Assembly (NCBI GenBank): GCA_017408485.1
Contig: JAFQUM010000030.1
Location: forward strand, 1-64,000
Reading direction: 5' to 3'
DNA length: 64,000 nucleotides
DNA from: Clostridia bacterium
GTDB taxonomy: Bacteria; Bacillota; Clostridia; Oscillospirales; Butyricicoccaceae
The position numbers and the translations under genes were made by a program. The notes under the pieces were generated by a model. The model was given only the letters and a program-made list of their open reading frames with translations. It had not been told where the DNA came from and did no database searches. This document shows positions 1 through 8,095 of the stretch, in pieces (the first letter of the stretch is position 1; each line of letters begins with the position of its first letter).

Positions 1-127
1 CCATTTTGATAACTCAAAATGGCGCGACACTCATTGCAATGGTTATTGTCGGATTTTCAAAGAAAATCCGTTACCAAATCTTTGATTTGGTGTTGAAACA
101 GTTGATACATCAACTGTTTCAACTAAC
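1..127. repeat. Array of consecutive palindromes (stem-loop cluster)
   Basis: Seen directly: 1-9/14-22 form a 9-bp stem; 26-30/47-51 (CGACA/TGTCG) enclose the palindrome CATTGCAATG at 32-41; 50-58/62-70 form a 9-bp stem with loop AAA; 73-80/84-91 form an 8-bp stem with loop TTT; 92-106/109-123 form a perfect 15-bp stem. The hairpins follow one another almost without spacers. There is no coding frame. The array lies upstream of a terminator, so it may be the 3' untranslated region of a gene beyond the left edge or a chromosomal palindromic repeat. It may continue outside the window. Confidence 0.75.
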
Positions 128-143
128 TACAACCATTATAAAT

Positions 144-174
144 AAAGCTGTCGAATAAAAATCGGCAGCTTTTT
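144..174 (+). terminator. Rho-independent terminator
   Basis: An 11-bp stem (144-154 with 162-172, one G-T pair) is followed by a T run. It ends a plus-strand transcript entering from the left edge and isolates the arg promoter. Confidence 0.8.
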
Positions 175-213
175 AATTTATATACATCTTTATGCATAAA
201 AACTCAGGTGAGA

Positions 214-227
214 TGAATATTTGTGCA
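214..227 (+). promoter_or_regulatory. Candidate distal ArgR box
   Basis: TGAATATTTGTGCA matches the classic ARG box core TGAATWWWWATTCA at 12 of 14 positions. It lies 76 bp upstream of the argG -35 element. Binding is inferred from similarity only. Confidence 0.4.
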
Positions 228-289
228 AAAATACATAAAAGTCCTTGCAAAATATTGAAAAAACTGATAAAATCTTTAGGTAAAAAGTA

Positions 290-318
290 TTGACAAGAGT
301 GTTTTACGGTTGTATAAT
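290..318 (+). promoter_or_regulatory. Sigma-A promoter of the arg operon
   Basis: TTGACA (290-295), a 17-nt spacer, and TATAAT (313-318): a perfect consensus promoter. The expected start of transcription is near 325. Confidence 0.9.
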
Positions 319-328
319 TAAACACAAC

Positions 329-346
329 ATTGAAAAAATATTCACA
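329..346 (+). promoter_or_regulatory. Candidate ArgR operator at the arg transcription start
   Basis: TGAAAAAATATTCA (331-344) matches the ARG box core at 13 of 14 positions. It sits between the -10 element and the argG ribosome binding site, over the predicted start of transcription, where bound ArgR would block initiation. No argR gene is in the window. Confidence 0.6.
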
Positions 347-358
347 AGGAGAATACAC

Positions 359-1579
359 ATGAACAAGAGTGACATCAAAAAAGTAGTATTGGCTTATTCC
401 GGAGGTCTTGACACTTCCATCATTATCCCTTGGCTTAAGGAAAACTATAATAATCCCGAGATAATCGCTGTTTCCGGCAACGTCGGTCAGGCTGATGAGC
501 TTGAAGGTCTTGAGGAAAAGGCTCTTAAGACCGGTGCTTCCAAGCTTTACATCGAAGATCTTACCGATGAGTTCGTTGATGATTTTATCGTTCCTTCCCT
601 CAAGGCGGGCGCGGTTTACGAAGACTATCTGCTTGGTACATCCTTTGCACGTCCCGTTATTGCAAAGCGTCTTGTTGAGATCGCTCTTGCTGAGGGCGCA
701 GATGCTATCTGCCACGGTTGCACAGGTAAGGGCAACGATCAGGTTCGTTTTGAGCTGACCATCAAGCACTTTGCTCCCGGTATGAAGATCATCGCTCCTT
801 GGCGTGAGTGGGATATCAAGTCCCGTGACGAAGAGATCGATTATGCAGAGGCACACAACATTCCTCTTAAGATAAGCCGTGAGACCAACTATTCCAAGGA
901 TAAGAACCTGTGGCATTTGTCCCACGAGGGTATGGATCTTGAAGATCCCGCAAACGAGCCTCAGTACGAAAAGCCCGGCTTCCTTGAAATGAGTGTATCT
1001 CCTCTTAAGGCTCCCGATAAGCCTACATATGTAACCATCGACTTTGAAAAGGGAGCACCTGTTGCTCTTAATGGCGAGAAGATGAGCGCTAAAAATATCA
1101 TCCTTGCTCTGAACGAGATCGGTGGCAAGAACGGTATCGGTATCCTTGACATCGTTGAAAACAGATTGGTCGGTATGAAGAGCCGCGGCGTTTATGAGAC
1201 TCCCGGTGGCACCATCCTTTACAAGGCTCACGCAGTTCTGGAGACCATCTGCCTTGACAAGATGACCGCTCATAAGAAGGCTGAGATCGCACTGACCTAT
1301 GCGGACCTTGTTTACAACGGACAGTGGTATACTCCTCTCCGTGAGGCACTGGATGCATTCGTTGACAAAACTCAGGAGAATGTTACAGGTAGCGTAACCC
1401 TTAAGCTTTATAAGGGCAATATGATCAACGCAGGCGTAAAGAGCCCCTATTCACTCTACAGTGAAGAGCTGGCTTCCTTCGGCGAGAGCGATTACAACCA
1501 GAAGGATTCCGAAGGCTTTATCAACCTCTACGGTCTGCCCATCACTGTTCAGGCTATACTGAGAGACAAGAGAAAATAA
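359..1579 (+). CDS. argG: Argininosuccinate synthase
   Basis: Joins citrulline and aspartate using ATP, giving argininosuccinate: the seventh step of arginine synthesis, cytosolic. The N-terminus carries the ATP-pyrophosphatase P-loop [10 protein letters not shown] near residue 11, and the 406-aa length is normal for the family. The ATG at 359 is chosen because AAGGAG lies at 346-351; an upstream in-frame start at 290 falls inside the promoter. It is the first gene of the operon, 11 bp before argH, and is likely repressed by arginine through the ArgR-like box over its start of transcription. Confidence 0.97.
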   Translation: MNKSDIKKVVLAYSGGLDTSIIIPWLKENYNNPEIIAVSGNVGQADELEGLEEKALKTGASKLYIEDLTDEFVDDFIVPSLKAGAVYEDYLLGTSFARPVIAKRLVEIALAEGADAICHGCTGKGNDQVRFELTIKHFAPGMKIIAPWREWDIKSRDEEIDYAEAHNIPLKISRETNYSKDKNLWHLSHEGMDLEDPANEPQYEKPGFLEMSVSPLKAPDKPTYVTIDFEKGAPVALNGEKMSAKNIILALNEIGGKNGIGILDIVENRLVGMKSRGVYETPGGTILYKAHAVLETICLDKMTAHKKAEIALTYADLVYNGQWYTPLREALDAFVDKTQENVTGSVTLKLYKGNMINAGVKSPYSLYSEELASFGESDYNQKDSEGFINLYGLPITVQAILRDKRK

Positions 1580-1590
1580 GGAGAATCATA

Positions 1591-2964
1591 ATGGGAAAAA
1601 TGTGGGCAGGCAGGTTCGCCAAAGAACTTGACTCCACTGCCGACGATTTCAATTCTTCCATTAGCTTTGACAAAAGAATGTTCCGTCAGGATATCCGTGG
1701 CTCTATTGCCCACGCATCCATGCTCGGAGCACAGGGTATAATCTCTGCAACCGACTCCGCCGCTATCACGGCGGAGCTTGGCATTATATTGGAAGACTTA
1801 GAAAACGGCAAATTGGAGATAGACGAAAGCTGTGAAGATATACATATGTTTGTCGAGCAGGTGCTTACCGAGCGCCTTGGCGATGTGGGCAAGCGCCTTC
1901 ACACCGCCCGTTCGAGAAACGATCAGGTTGCTACCGATCTGCGCCTTTGGGTCAGGGACGAAAGCGGCAAGGTGGAGCAGGGCATCAAGTCACTGCTTGA
2001 GGCTATATTGGATCAGGCAAAGAAAAATACCGAGACTATAATGCCCGGTTATACACATCTGCAGAGAGCACAGCCTGTCACCTTTGCCCATTATTTGATG
2101 GCATACGCAATGATGCTCACCCGTGATCTGGGCAGATTGCAGGATGCGATAAAGAGAATGAATGTCTGTCCCTTGGGCTCTTGCGCGTTGGCAGGCACAA
2201 CCTTTGATCTTGACAGAGCAATGACCGCAAGCAAGCTTGGCTTTGACAGCTATTGCCTCAATAGCCTTGACGGTGTTTCCGACCGTGATTTCTGCGTTGA
2301 GACCATTTCCGCTCTTGCAACACTTATGATGCATCTTTCCCGCCTTTCCGAAGAAGTAATTCTTTGGGCAAGCTGGGAGTTCAAGTTTATTGAGCTTGAC
2401 GATTCATACACCACGGGCTCATCCATTATGCCGCAGAAAAAGAACCCCGATATGGCAGAGCTTGTCCGCGGAAAGACGGGCAGAGTATACGGCGACCTTA
2501 TAGCAATGCTCACAGCGCTTAAGGGTCTGCCCTTGGCATATAACAAGGATATGCAAGAAGACAAGGAAGCCATCTTTGATGCATTCGACACAGCGGAGAT
2601 GTGCCTCGATGTTCTTGCACCCATGATAAAGACAATGAAGTCTTGCCCCGCAAATATGAAAGCGGCGGCACAAAAGGGCTTTATCAATGCAACCGACCTT
2701 GCAGACTATCTGGTCAAGAAGGGAATGCCCTTCCGCGCTGCTTACAAGGTGGTAGGACAGATGGTAGGTCAGTGTATTTTAAGCGGTAAGGTGCTTGAAG
2801 ACCTTACGCTGGCAGAGTTTAAAGAGCATTCAGAGCTTTTTGATACCGATGTATATGAGGCTATCGCATTGGAGACCTGCGTAAACAAGCGCATTTCCAA
2901 GGGAGGACCTACCAAAGCATCGGTGGAAGAGCAAATAGCATATGTAACGGAGTTTTTAAAATGA
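1591..2964 (+). CDS. argH: Argininosuccinate lyase
   Basis: Splits argininosuccinate into arginine and fumarate, the last step of the pathway. It is 457 aa, typical for the fumarase/aspartase superfamily. The signature loop GSSIMPQKKNPD near residue 275 holds the catalytic serine, and TARSRNDQ near residue 107 is the substrate-binding segment. The start has a GGAG site just after the argG stop. Its end overlaps argC by 4 bp (ATGA), which suggests coupled translation. Confidence 0.97.
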   Translation: MGKMWAGRFAKELDSTADDFNSSISFDKRMFRQDIRGSIAHASMLGAQGIISATDSAAITAELGIILEDLENGKLEIDESCEDIHMFVEQVLTERLGDVGKRLHTARSRNDQVATDLRLWVRDESGKVEQGIKSLLEAILDQAKKNTETIMPGYTHLQRAQPVTFAHYLMAYAMMLTRDLGRLQDAIKRMNVCPLGSCALAGTTFDLDRAMTASKLGFDSYCLNSLDGVSDRDFCVETISALATLMMHLSRLSEEVILWASWEFKFIELDDSYTTGSSIMPQKKNPDMAELVRGKTGRVYGDLIAMLTALKGLPLAYNKDMQEDKEAIFDAFDTAEMCLDVLAPMIKTMKSCPANMKAAAQKGFINATDLADYLVKKGMPFRAAYKVVGQMVGQCILSGKVLEDLTLAEFKEHSELFDTDVYEAIALETCVNKRISKGGPTKASVEEQIAYVTEFLK

Positions 2965-3887
2965 CAAAGATTTTTATAGACGGTAAAGAAGGAACAACAG
3001 GACTGCGGATATATGAGCGTATTTCAGGCAGAGAAGACTTGGAGCTTATACTGCTCAGCGATGAAGAGCGAAAAGATCCCGCTGCCCGCAAAAAGGCACT
3101 GAACTCTTGTGATATAGCCTTTCTCTGTCTGCCCGACGCGGCAGCAAGAGAAGCGGTAGCAATGGTAGAAAACCCCGATGTAACGGTCATCGATGCTTCC
3201 ACCGCACACCGAACTGACAGCAGATTTGTTTACGGTCTGCCCGAGCTTTCAAAGGAACAGTTTGCAAAGATCGCAGCTTCCAAGCGTATTGCAGTACCCG
3301 GCTGTCACGCAGGCGGATTTGTGGCACTTGTTGCTCCCTTGACCGCGGCGGGAGTTATCTCCAAGGACACCGCGCTGACCTGCTTCTCACTTACCGGCTA
3401 TAGCGGCGGCGGGAAAAAGATGATCGCCGAGTACGAGAGCGAGGGAAGGGATACTTTGCTTGACTCTCCCCGACAGTACGGCGTTTCCCAAAACCACAAG
3501 CATCTGCCCGAGATGGCGTATGTAACGGGACTTACCACCGCTCCTATTTTCTGCCCCATAGTCGCTGACTTCTACAGCGGTATGGAGGTCACAGTGCCCC
3601 TCTTTGCCAAGGATGTAAAGGGCGGAGTGGAGGCGATCAAAGAGGTCTACAAGAGCCTCTATACCGGTCCCGTTATCTCCTATAAGGAAAATGGCGGCGA
3701 GGGCGGCTTGCTTGCGTCCAACGCATTCAGCGGCAAGGATTGTATGGAAGTCACAGTGCTGGGCAATGAAGACAGAATATTGCTTGTTGCGCGTTTTGAT
3801 AATCTCGGCAAAGGTGCATCGGGCGCGGCAGTCGAGTGTATGAATATAGCATTGGGCAAGGAGCCCACTTGCGGACTTGAGGTGTAA
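2961..3887 (+). CDS. argC: N-acetyl-gamma-glutamyl-phosphate reductase (short, type 2)
   Basis: Reduces N-acetylglutamyl phosphate to the semialdehyde with NADPH, the third step of the pathway. At 308 aa it belongs to the shorter ArgC class rather than the usual 340-350 aa form. The catalytic cysteine lies in VPGCHAGG near residue 113. The N-terminus FIDGKEGTTGLRI is the nucleotide-binding start typical of the short class. It overlaps argH by 4 bp and ends 1 bp before argJ. Confidence 0.93.
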   Translation: MTKIFIDGKEGTTGLRIYERISGREDLELILLSDEERKDPAARKKALNSCDIAFLCLPDAAAREAVAMVENPDVTVIDASTAHRTDSRFVYGLPELSKEQFAKIAASKRIAVPGCHAGGFVALVAPLTAAGVISKDTALTCFSLTGYSGGGKKMIAEYESEGRDTLLDSPRQYGVSQNHKHLPEMAYVTGLTTAPIFCPIVADFYSGMEVTVPLFAKDVKGGVEAIKEVYKSLYTGPVISYKENGGEGGLLASNAFSGKDCMEVTVLGNEDRILLVARFDNLGKGASGAAVECMNIALGKEPTCGLEV

Positions 3888-3888
3888 T

Positions 3889-5103
3889 ATGAAGATTATA
3901 GAAGGCGGCGTATGTGCCGCAAAGGGATTTAAAGCAAACGGAATCCATTGCGGGATCCGCCATAATAAAGCAAAAAAAGATCTGGCGCTTATCGTCAGCG
4001 AGGTGCCCGCTTCCGCAGCGGCTGTATATACACAGAATCTTGTTAAGGGCGCGCCTATCACCGTTACAAAGAACAATCTCAAAAACGGCATCGCTCAGGC
4101 GGTCATCTGTAACAGCGGAAATGCAAATACCTGCAATGCGAACGGTGTTGAGATCGCTGAAAAGATGTGCGAGCTCGTAGCTCAATATACAGGTGTCAAG
4201 TCTACCAATGTCATCGTCGGCTCCACCGGTGTTATCGGTCAGCCTCTCAGCATCGAGCCTATTGCAAATGGTATGAAGGAGCTTGCCGACGGTCTTTGCA
4301 GCTGCAAGAGTGATGATGCCGCGGCGGCAATTATGACCACCGACCTCGTTAAGAAGGAGGTTGCTGTCTCTTTTGAGATAGGTGGAGTTGAATGCAAAAT
4401 GGGCGGCATTGCCAAGGGCTCGGGTATGATAAACCCCAATATGGCAACAATGCTTATTTATATAACTTCTGATGTTGCAATATCTCCCGCATTGCTCAAG
4501 GAAGCACTCTCCGAAGATGTCAAGGATAGCTTCAATATGATAAGCGTTGACGGCGACACCTCCACTAACGATATGCTTTCCATTATGTGCAATGGTATGG
4601 CGGGCAATAAGTGCATCGAGACCGCAGGCGAGGATTATGAGGAGTTTAAAAAGGCCTTGGCTTTTGTTACCAAGACCCTTAGCCGCAAGATAGCAGGGGA
4701 TGGCGAAGGTGCAACCAAGCTGCTTGAATGCAATGTATGCGGAGCTGAGACAAAGCAGACTGCTCGAACAGTTGCAAAGTCGGTTATTTCCTCCAGCCTT
4801 CTGAAGGCTGCAATGTTCGGCGCAGATGCCAACTGGGGAAGAGTCCTTTGCGCCATCGGTTACAGCGGTGCAGATGTTGATGTTACCAAGATATCGGTTG
4901 CATTTGCATCCGACAAGGGCGAGATAAAGGTCTGTGAAAACGGCGCAGGCGTGCCTTTCTCCGAGGAGATAGCAAAAGAGATACTTCTCGAAAAAGAAAT
5001 ACAGATCAACATCGGTCTTAACGCGGGCAATGAGTTTGCAACCGCTTGGGGATGCGATCTGACATATGACTATGTCAAGATAAACGGCGATTACAGAAGC
5101 TGA
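3889..5103 (+). CDS. argJ: Glutamate N-acetyltransferase / amino-acid acetyltransferase (ArgJ)
   Basis: Moves the acetyl group from N-acetylornithine to glutamate, recycling acetate; some ArgJ proteins also use acetyl-CoA. It is made as a precursor that cleaves itself before a threonine into two chains. The site is visible in KGSGMINPNMATML, where the Thr of ATML becomes the nucleophile. The 404-aa length is normal. The ATG at 3889 is chosen over an in-frame start 12 bp upstream because GAGGTG precedes it. Its presence means the cyclic pathway; neither argA nor argE is present here. Confidence 0.95.
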   Translation: MKIIEGGVCAAKGFKANGIHCGIRHNKAKKDLALIVSEVPASAAAVYTQNLVKGAPITVTKNNLKNGIAQAVICNSGNANTCNANGVEIAEKMCELVAQYTGVKSTNVIVGSTGVIGQPLSIEPIANGMKELADGLCSCKSDDAAAAIMTTDLVKKEVAVSFEIGGVECKMGGIAKGSGMINPNMATMLIYITSDVAISPALLKEALSEDVKDSFNMISVDGDTSTNDMLSIMCNGMAGNKCIETAGEDYEEFKKALAFVTKTLSRKIAGDGEGATKLLECNVCGAETKQTARTVAKSVISSSLLKAAMFGADANWGRVLCAIGYSGADVDVTKISVAFASDKGEIKVCENGAGVPFSEEIAKEILLEKEIQINIGLNAGNEFATAWGCDLTYDYVKINGDYRS

Positions 5104-5112
5104 GGTGTGATT

Positions 5113-5976
5113 ATGCAGATAAGTAATGCAGAAAGAGCAGAAGTATTAATCAAGGCGCTGCCTTATATACAGAATTACAGCAATAAGATAATTGTTGTAA
5201 AATACGGCGGCAACGCAATGATAAACGAAGACCTTAAGGTCGCAGTTATGGGTGATCTGGTATTGCTTTCCCTTATCGGTGTCAAGGTGGTTCTTGTCCA
5301 CGGCGGCGGTCCCGAGATCAGCGATATGCTCAAGCGCGTGGGCAAAAAGAGTGAGTTCGTCAATGGTCTTCGCGTCACCGACGAAGAGACTGTAGACATC
5401 GTTCAAATGGTTTTGGCAGGCAAGGTCAACAAGAGTCTTGTAAATCTGCTCCAGAACACGGGAGGCAAGGCGATCGGTCTTTGCGGTACCGACGGACATA
5501 TGATAGAAGCCAAGCAGCTCGACCCCGCTTTGGGATATGTTGGTGAAATAACCAAGGTGGACACCACCCCCATTATCGACCTGCTTGACAAGGGATATAT
5601 TCCCGTTGTTTCCACCATCGGCTGTGACAGTGAGGGCAATGTATATAATATCAATGCTGACACCGCCGCCGCAAGGATTGCGGGCGAGCTTAAGGCAGAA
5701 AGCCTCATCTCTATGACCGACATCGCGGGTATTCTCCGCGATAAGGATGACCCATCAACCCTTATTCCCAAAATACTTGCTTCCGAGGCACCCGAGCTTA
5801 TGCGTGAGGGCATCATTTCGGGCGGTATGATCCCCAAGGTAGATTGCTGTATCGAAGCAATTCGCCGCGGAGTTAAAAAGGTATTTATCATTGACGGAAG
5901 AATTCCTCATGCCATCATTATTGAAACACTCACCGATGAAGGTATCGGTACTATGTTTGTAGGTGCAGACGCATGA
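5113..5976 (+). CDS. argB: Acetylglutamate kinase
   Basis: Phosphorylates N-acetylglutamate. The glycine-rich VVKYGGNAM and VLVHGGGPEI segments are the amino-acid kinase nucleotide and substrate sites. The protein has an N-terminal helix of about 20 residues before the first strand and is 287 aa long. That form is known from hexameric, arginine-inhibited kinases; the short E. coli type lacks it. Feedback inhibition by arginine is therefore likely, by inference. The ATG at 5113 follows GAGGTG; a GTG 6 bp upstream is inside that site. It overlaps argD by 4 bp. Confidence 0.95.
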   Translation: MQISNAERAEVLIKALPYIQNYSNKIIVVKYGGNAMINEDLKVAVMGDLVLLSLIGVKVVLVHGGGPEISDMLKRVGKKSEFVNGLRVTDEETVDIVQMVLAGKVNKSLVNLLQNTGGKAIGLCGTDGHMIEAKQLDPALGYVGEITKVDTTPIIDLLDKGYIPVVSTIGCDSEGNVYNINADTAAARIAGELKAESLISMTDIAGILRDKDDPSTLIPKILASEAPELMREGIISGGMIPKVDCCIEAIRRGVKKVFIIDGRIPHAIIIETLTDEGIGTMFVGADA

Positions 5977-7133
5977 ATATAAAAGAATTAGATAAAAAAT
6001 ACGTTATGGGCACATACGGCAGATTCCCCGTTACCATCGTTTCGGGTAAAGGCTCGTTGCTCTATGACGATGAAGGAAAAGAATATATAGATATGGGAAG
6101 CGGAATCGCCGTAAATATCTTCGGCGCCGCTGATGATGAGTGGGCAAAGGCTGTAACCGCTCAGCTTATGCAGATACAGCATACCTCCAATCTTTATTAC
6201 ACAGAGCCTTGCGCCAAGCTTGCCCAGATGATCTGTGAGCGAAGCGGAATGAAGAAGGTATTCTTCTGCAATTCAGGAGCAGAGGCAAACGAGGGTGCTA
6301 TAAAAGCCGCTCGCCGTTGGTCAAGAGAAAAATACGGCGACGGAAGATATACCATCATCACGTTGAAGAACAGCTTCCACGGCAGAACCATAACCACCCT
6401 TGCCGCTTGCGGTCAGGATAAGCTGCATACCGATTTTATGCCCTTCACCGAAGGATTTGTTTATGCAGACCCCACTGAGATTGGCTCGGTCAAGAAGTTG
6501 GCAGATGAGCATAACTGCTGTGCCATTATGCTTGAAGTAGTTCAGGGCGAGGGCGGTGTAAACACACTTAGCCCCGAGTTTATCGATGAGATAAAGGCTG
6601 TTGCAAAAGAAAAAGACCTGCTCATCCTCGTTGATGAGGTGCAGACAGGTAACGGCAGAACCGGTCAGCTTTACGGCTTTATGAATGTTGGCATTCAGCC
6701 CGACATCTTCACCACCGCAAAGGGCTTGGGCGGCGGCCTTCCCATCGGCGCTGTGGTATTTTCTGAAAAGACCGAAAATGCCCTCGTTCCCGGCACCCAC
6801 GGCTCGACCTTTGGCGGTAACCCCGTATGCGCCGCAGGTGCTTGCAATGTAATGGAGAGAATAGACGAAGAACTGCTCAGCGGTGTTCGTGAGCGTTCTG
6901 AATATATTATAAATGAGCTCAAGGGTGCAAAGGGCGTCAAGAGCGTTACCGGTATGGGACTTATGCTGGGCATCGACCCGGAAAAGCCGGTTGCTGATAT
7001 CGTTGCGGCTTGCCGCGAAAAGGGTGTGCTTGTGCTGACCGCAAAGACCAAGGTCAGACTTCTTCCGCCCCTCAATATCCCCATGGAGCAGCTGAAAAAA
7101 GCAGTTGCCGTAATTAAGGAGGTACTTGCATGA
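5973..7133 (+). CDS. argD: Acetylornithine aminotransferase
   Basis: A PLP enzyme that transfers the amino group of glutamate to N-acetylglutamate semialdehyde. It is 386 aa, a class III aminotransferase. The PLP lysine is in TTAKGLGGGLP, LVDEVQTGNGRTG supplies the cofactor aspartate, and NSGAEANEGAIK is the phosphate-binding loop. ArgD often also acts in the DAP pathway as succinyl-DAP aminotransferase; nothing in the sequence settles this. It overlaps both argB and argF by 4 bp. Confidence 0.95.
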   Translation: MNIKELDKKYVMGTYGRFPVTIVSGKGSLLYDDEGKEYIDMGSGIAVNIFGAADDEWAKAVTAQLMQIQHTSNLYYTEPCAKLAQMICERSGMKKVFFCNSGAEANEGAIKAARRWSREKYGDGRYTIITLKNSFHGRTITTLAACGQDKLHTDFMPFTEGFVYADPTEIGSVKKLADEHNCCAIMLEVVQGEGGVNTLSPEFIDEIKAVAKEKDLLILVDEVQTGNGRTGQLYGFMNVGIQPDIFTTAKGLGGGLPIGAVVFSEKTENALVPGTHGSTFGGNPVCAAGACNVMERIDEELLSGVRERSEYIINELKGAKGVKSVTGMGLMLGIDPEKPVADIVAACREKGVLVLTAKTKVRLLPPLNIPMEQLKKAVAVIKEVLA

Positions 7134-8032
7134 AACATTTATTAAAGCTTATGGATTTAAGTCAGGCAGAGATCGCGGATATCCTCAACCTTGCCGATCA
7201 GCTTAAGTATGAAAAGAAAAACGGAATCGAGCATCATCTGCTCAAGGGCAAGACTTTGGGAATGATCTTCCAAAAGTCTTCCACAAGAACAAGAGTCTCC
7301 TTTGAAGTAGGTATGGCTGACCTCGGCGGTCACGCACTGTTCCTTTCTTCAAGAGATCTGCAGATAGGCAGAGGCGAGCCTGTTCAGGATACCGCTCGCG
7401 TTCTGTCAAGATACCTTGACGGTATTATGATCCGTACCTTCGAGCAGAAGGAAGTTGAAATGCTTGCCGAGTATGGCACTATTCCCATCATCAATGGTCT
7501 GACCGACTATTGCCATCCTTGTCAGGTTCTTGCCGACCTTATGACCATTCGTGAGCATAAGGGAATGCTCAAGGGCAAGAAGCTTTGCTATATCGGCGAC
7601 GGCAATAATATGGCAAATTCCCTTATCGTCGGTTGCATCAAGATGGGAATGAGCGTTGCCATCGGTTGCCCCGATACATATCAGCCCGATGCTGAGATTA
7701 TGAAGTGGGCAAAGGAAAACGGAGATTTCCTTTGCACCTCCGACATATTTGAAGCCGCAAAGGATGCTGACGCTGTTTATACCGATGTATGGGCATCTAT
7801 GGGTCAAGAGGGCGAAGCCGCAGAGCGCCAGAAGGTATTTAAGTCCTATCAGGTCAGCTCCGAGCTGATGAAGGTTGCAAAGCCCGATGCAATGGTGCTT
7901 CACTGCCTGCCCGCACACAGAGGCGAAGAGATCACCGAAGAGGTGCTTGAGGCTCACGCAAACGAAATATTTGATGAGGCAGAGAACCGCCTGCACGCAC
8001 AGAAGGCAGTTCTTGTTAAGTGTATGGCTTAA
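7130..8032 (+). CDS. argF: Ornithine carbamoyltransferase
   Basis: Condenses ornithine with carbamoyl phosphate to give citrulline. SSTRTRVSFEVG is the carbamoyl-phosphate loop and HCLPAHRGEE is the ornithine-binding loop, which identify it as an OTCase and not aspartate carbamoyltransferase. It is 300 aa. It ends the contiguous arg genes and is followed within 10 bp by a strong terminator, with the carbamoyl-phosphate synthase gene directly beyond. Confidence 0.96.
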   Translation: MKHLLKLMDLSQAEIADILNLADQLKYEKKNGIEHHLLKGKTLGMIFQKSSTRTRVSFEVGMADLGGHALFLSSRDLQIGRGEPVQDTARVLSRYLDGIMIRTFEQKEVEMLAEYGTIPIINGLTDYCHPCQVLADLMTIREHKGMLKGKKLCYIGDGNNMANSLIVGCIKMGMSVAIGCPDTYQPDAEIMKWAKENGDFLCTSDIFEAAKDADAVYTDVWASMGQEGEAAERQKVFKSYQVSSELMKVAKPDAMVLHCLPAHRGEEITEEVLEAHANEIFDEAENRLHAQKAVLVKCMA

Positions 8033-8040
8033 AGCTTATG

Positions 8041-8067
8041 GGCGCAGGGGAATCCCTGCGCCTTTTT
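8041..8067 (+). terminator. Intrinsic terminator between argF and carB-dapF
   Basis: A 9-bp GC-rich stem (8041-8049 with 8054-8062), loop GAAT, and five T. Only 28 bp separate it from the next start codon, leaving no room for a downstream promoter. Confidence 0.88.
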
Positions 8068-8095
8068 AAAGAAAACCCCACTAAGGAGACAATTT

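Noticed and set aside
173-1273. Open 366-aa frame on the minus strand across argG
   Set aside because: It is antisense to a certain gene, has no ribosome site, runs through the arg promoter and resembles no protein.
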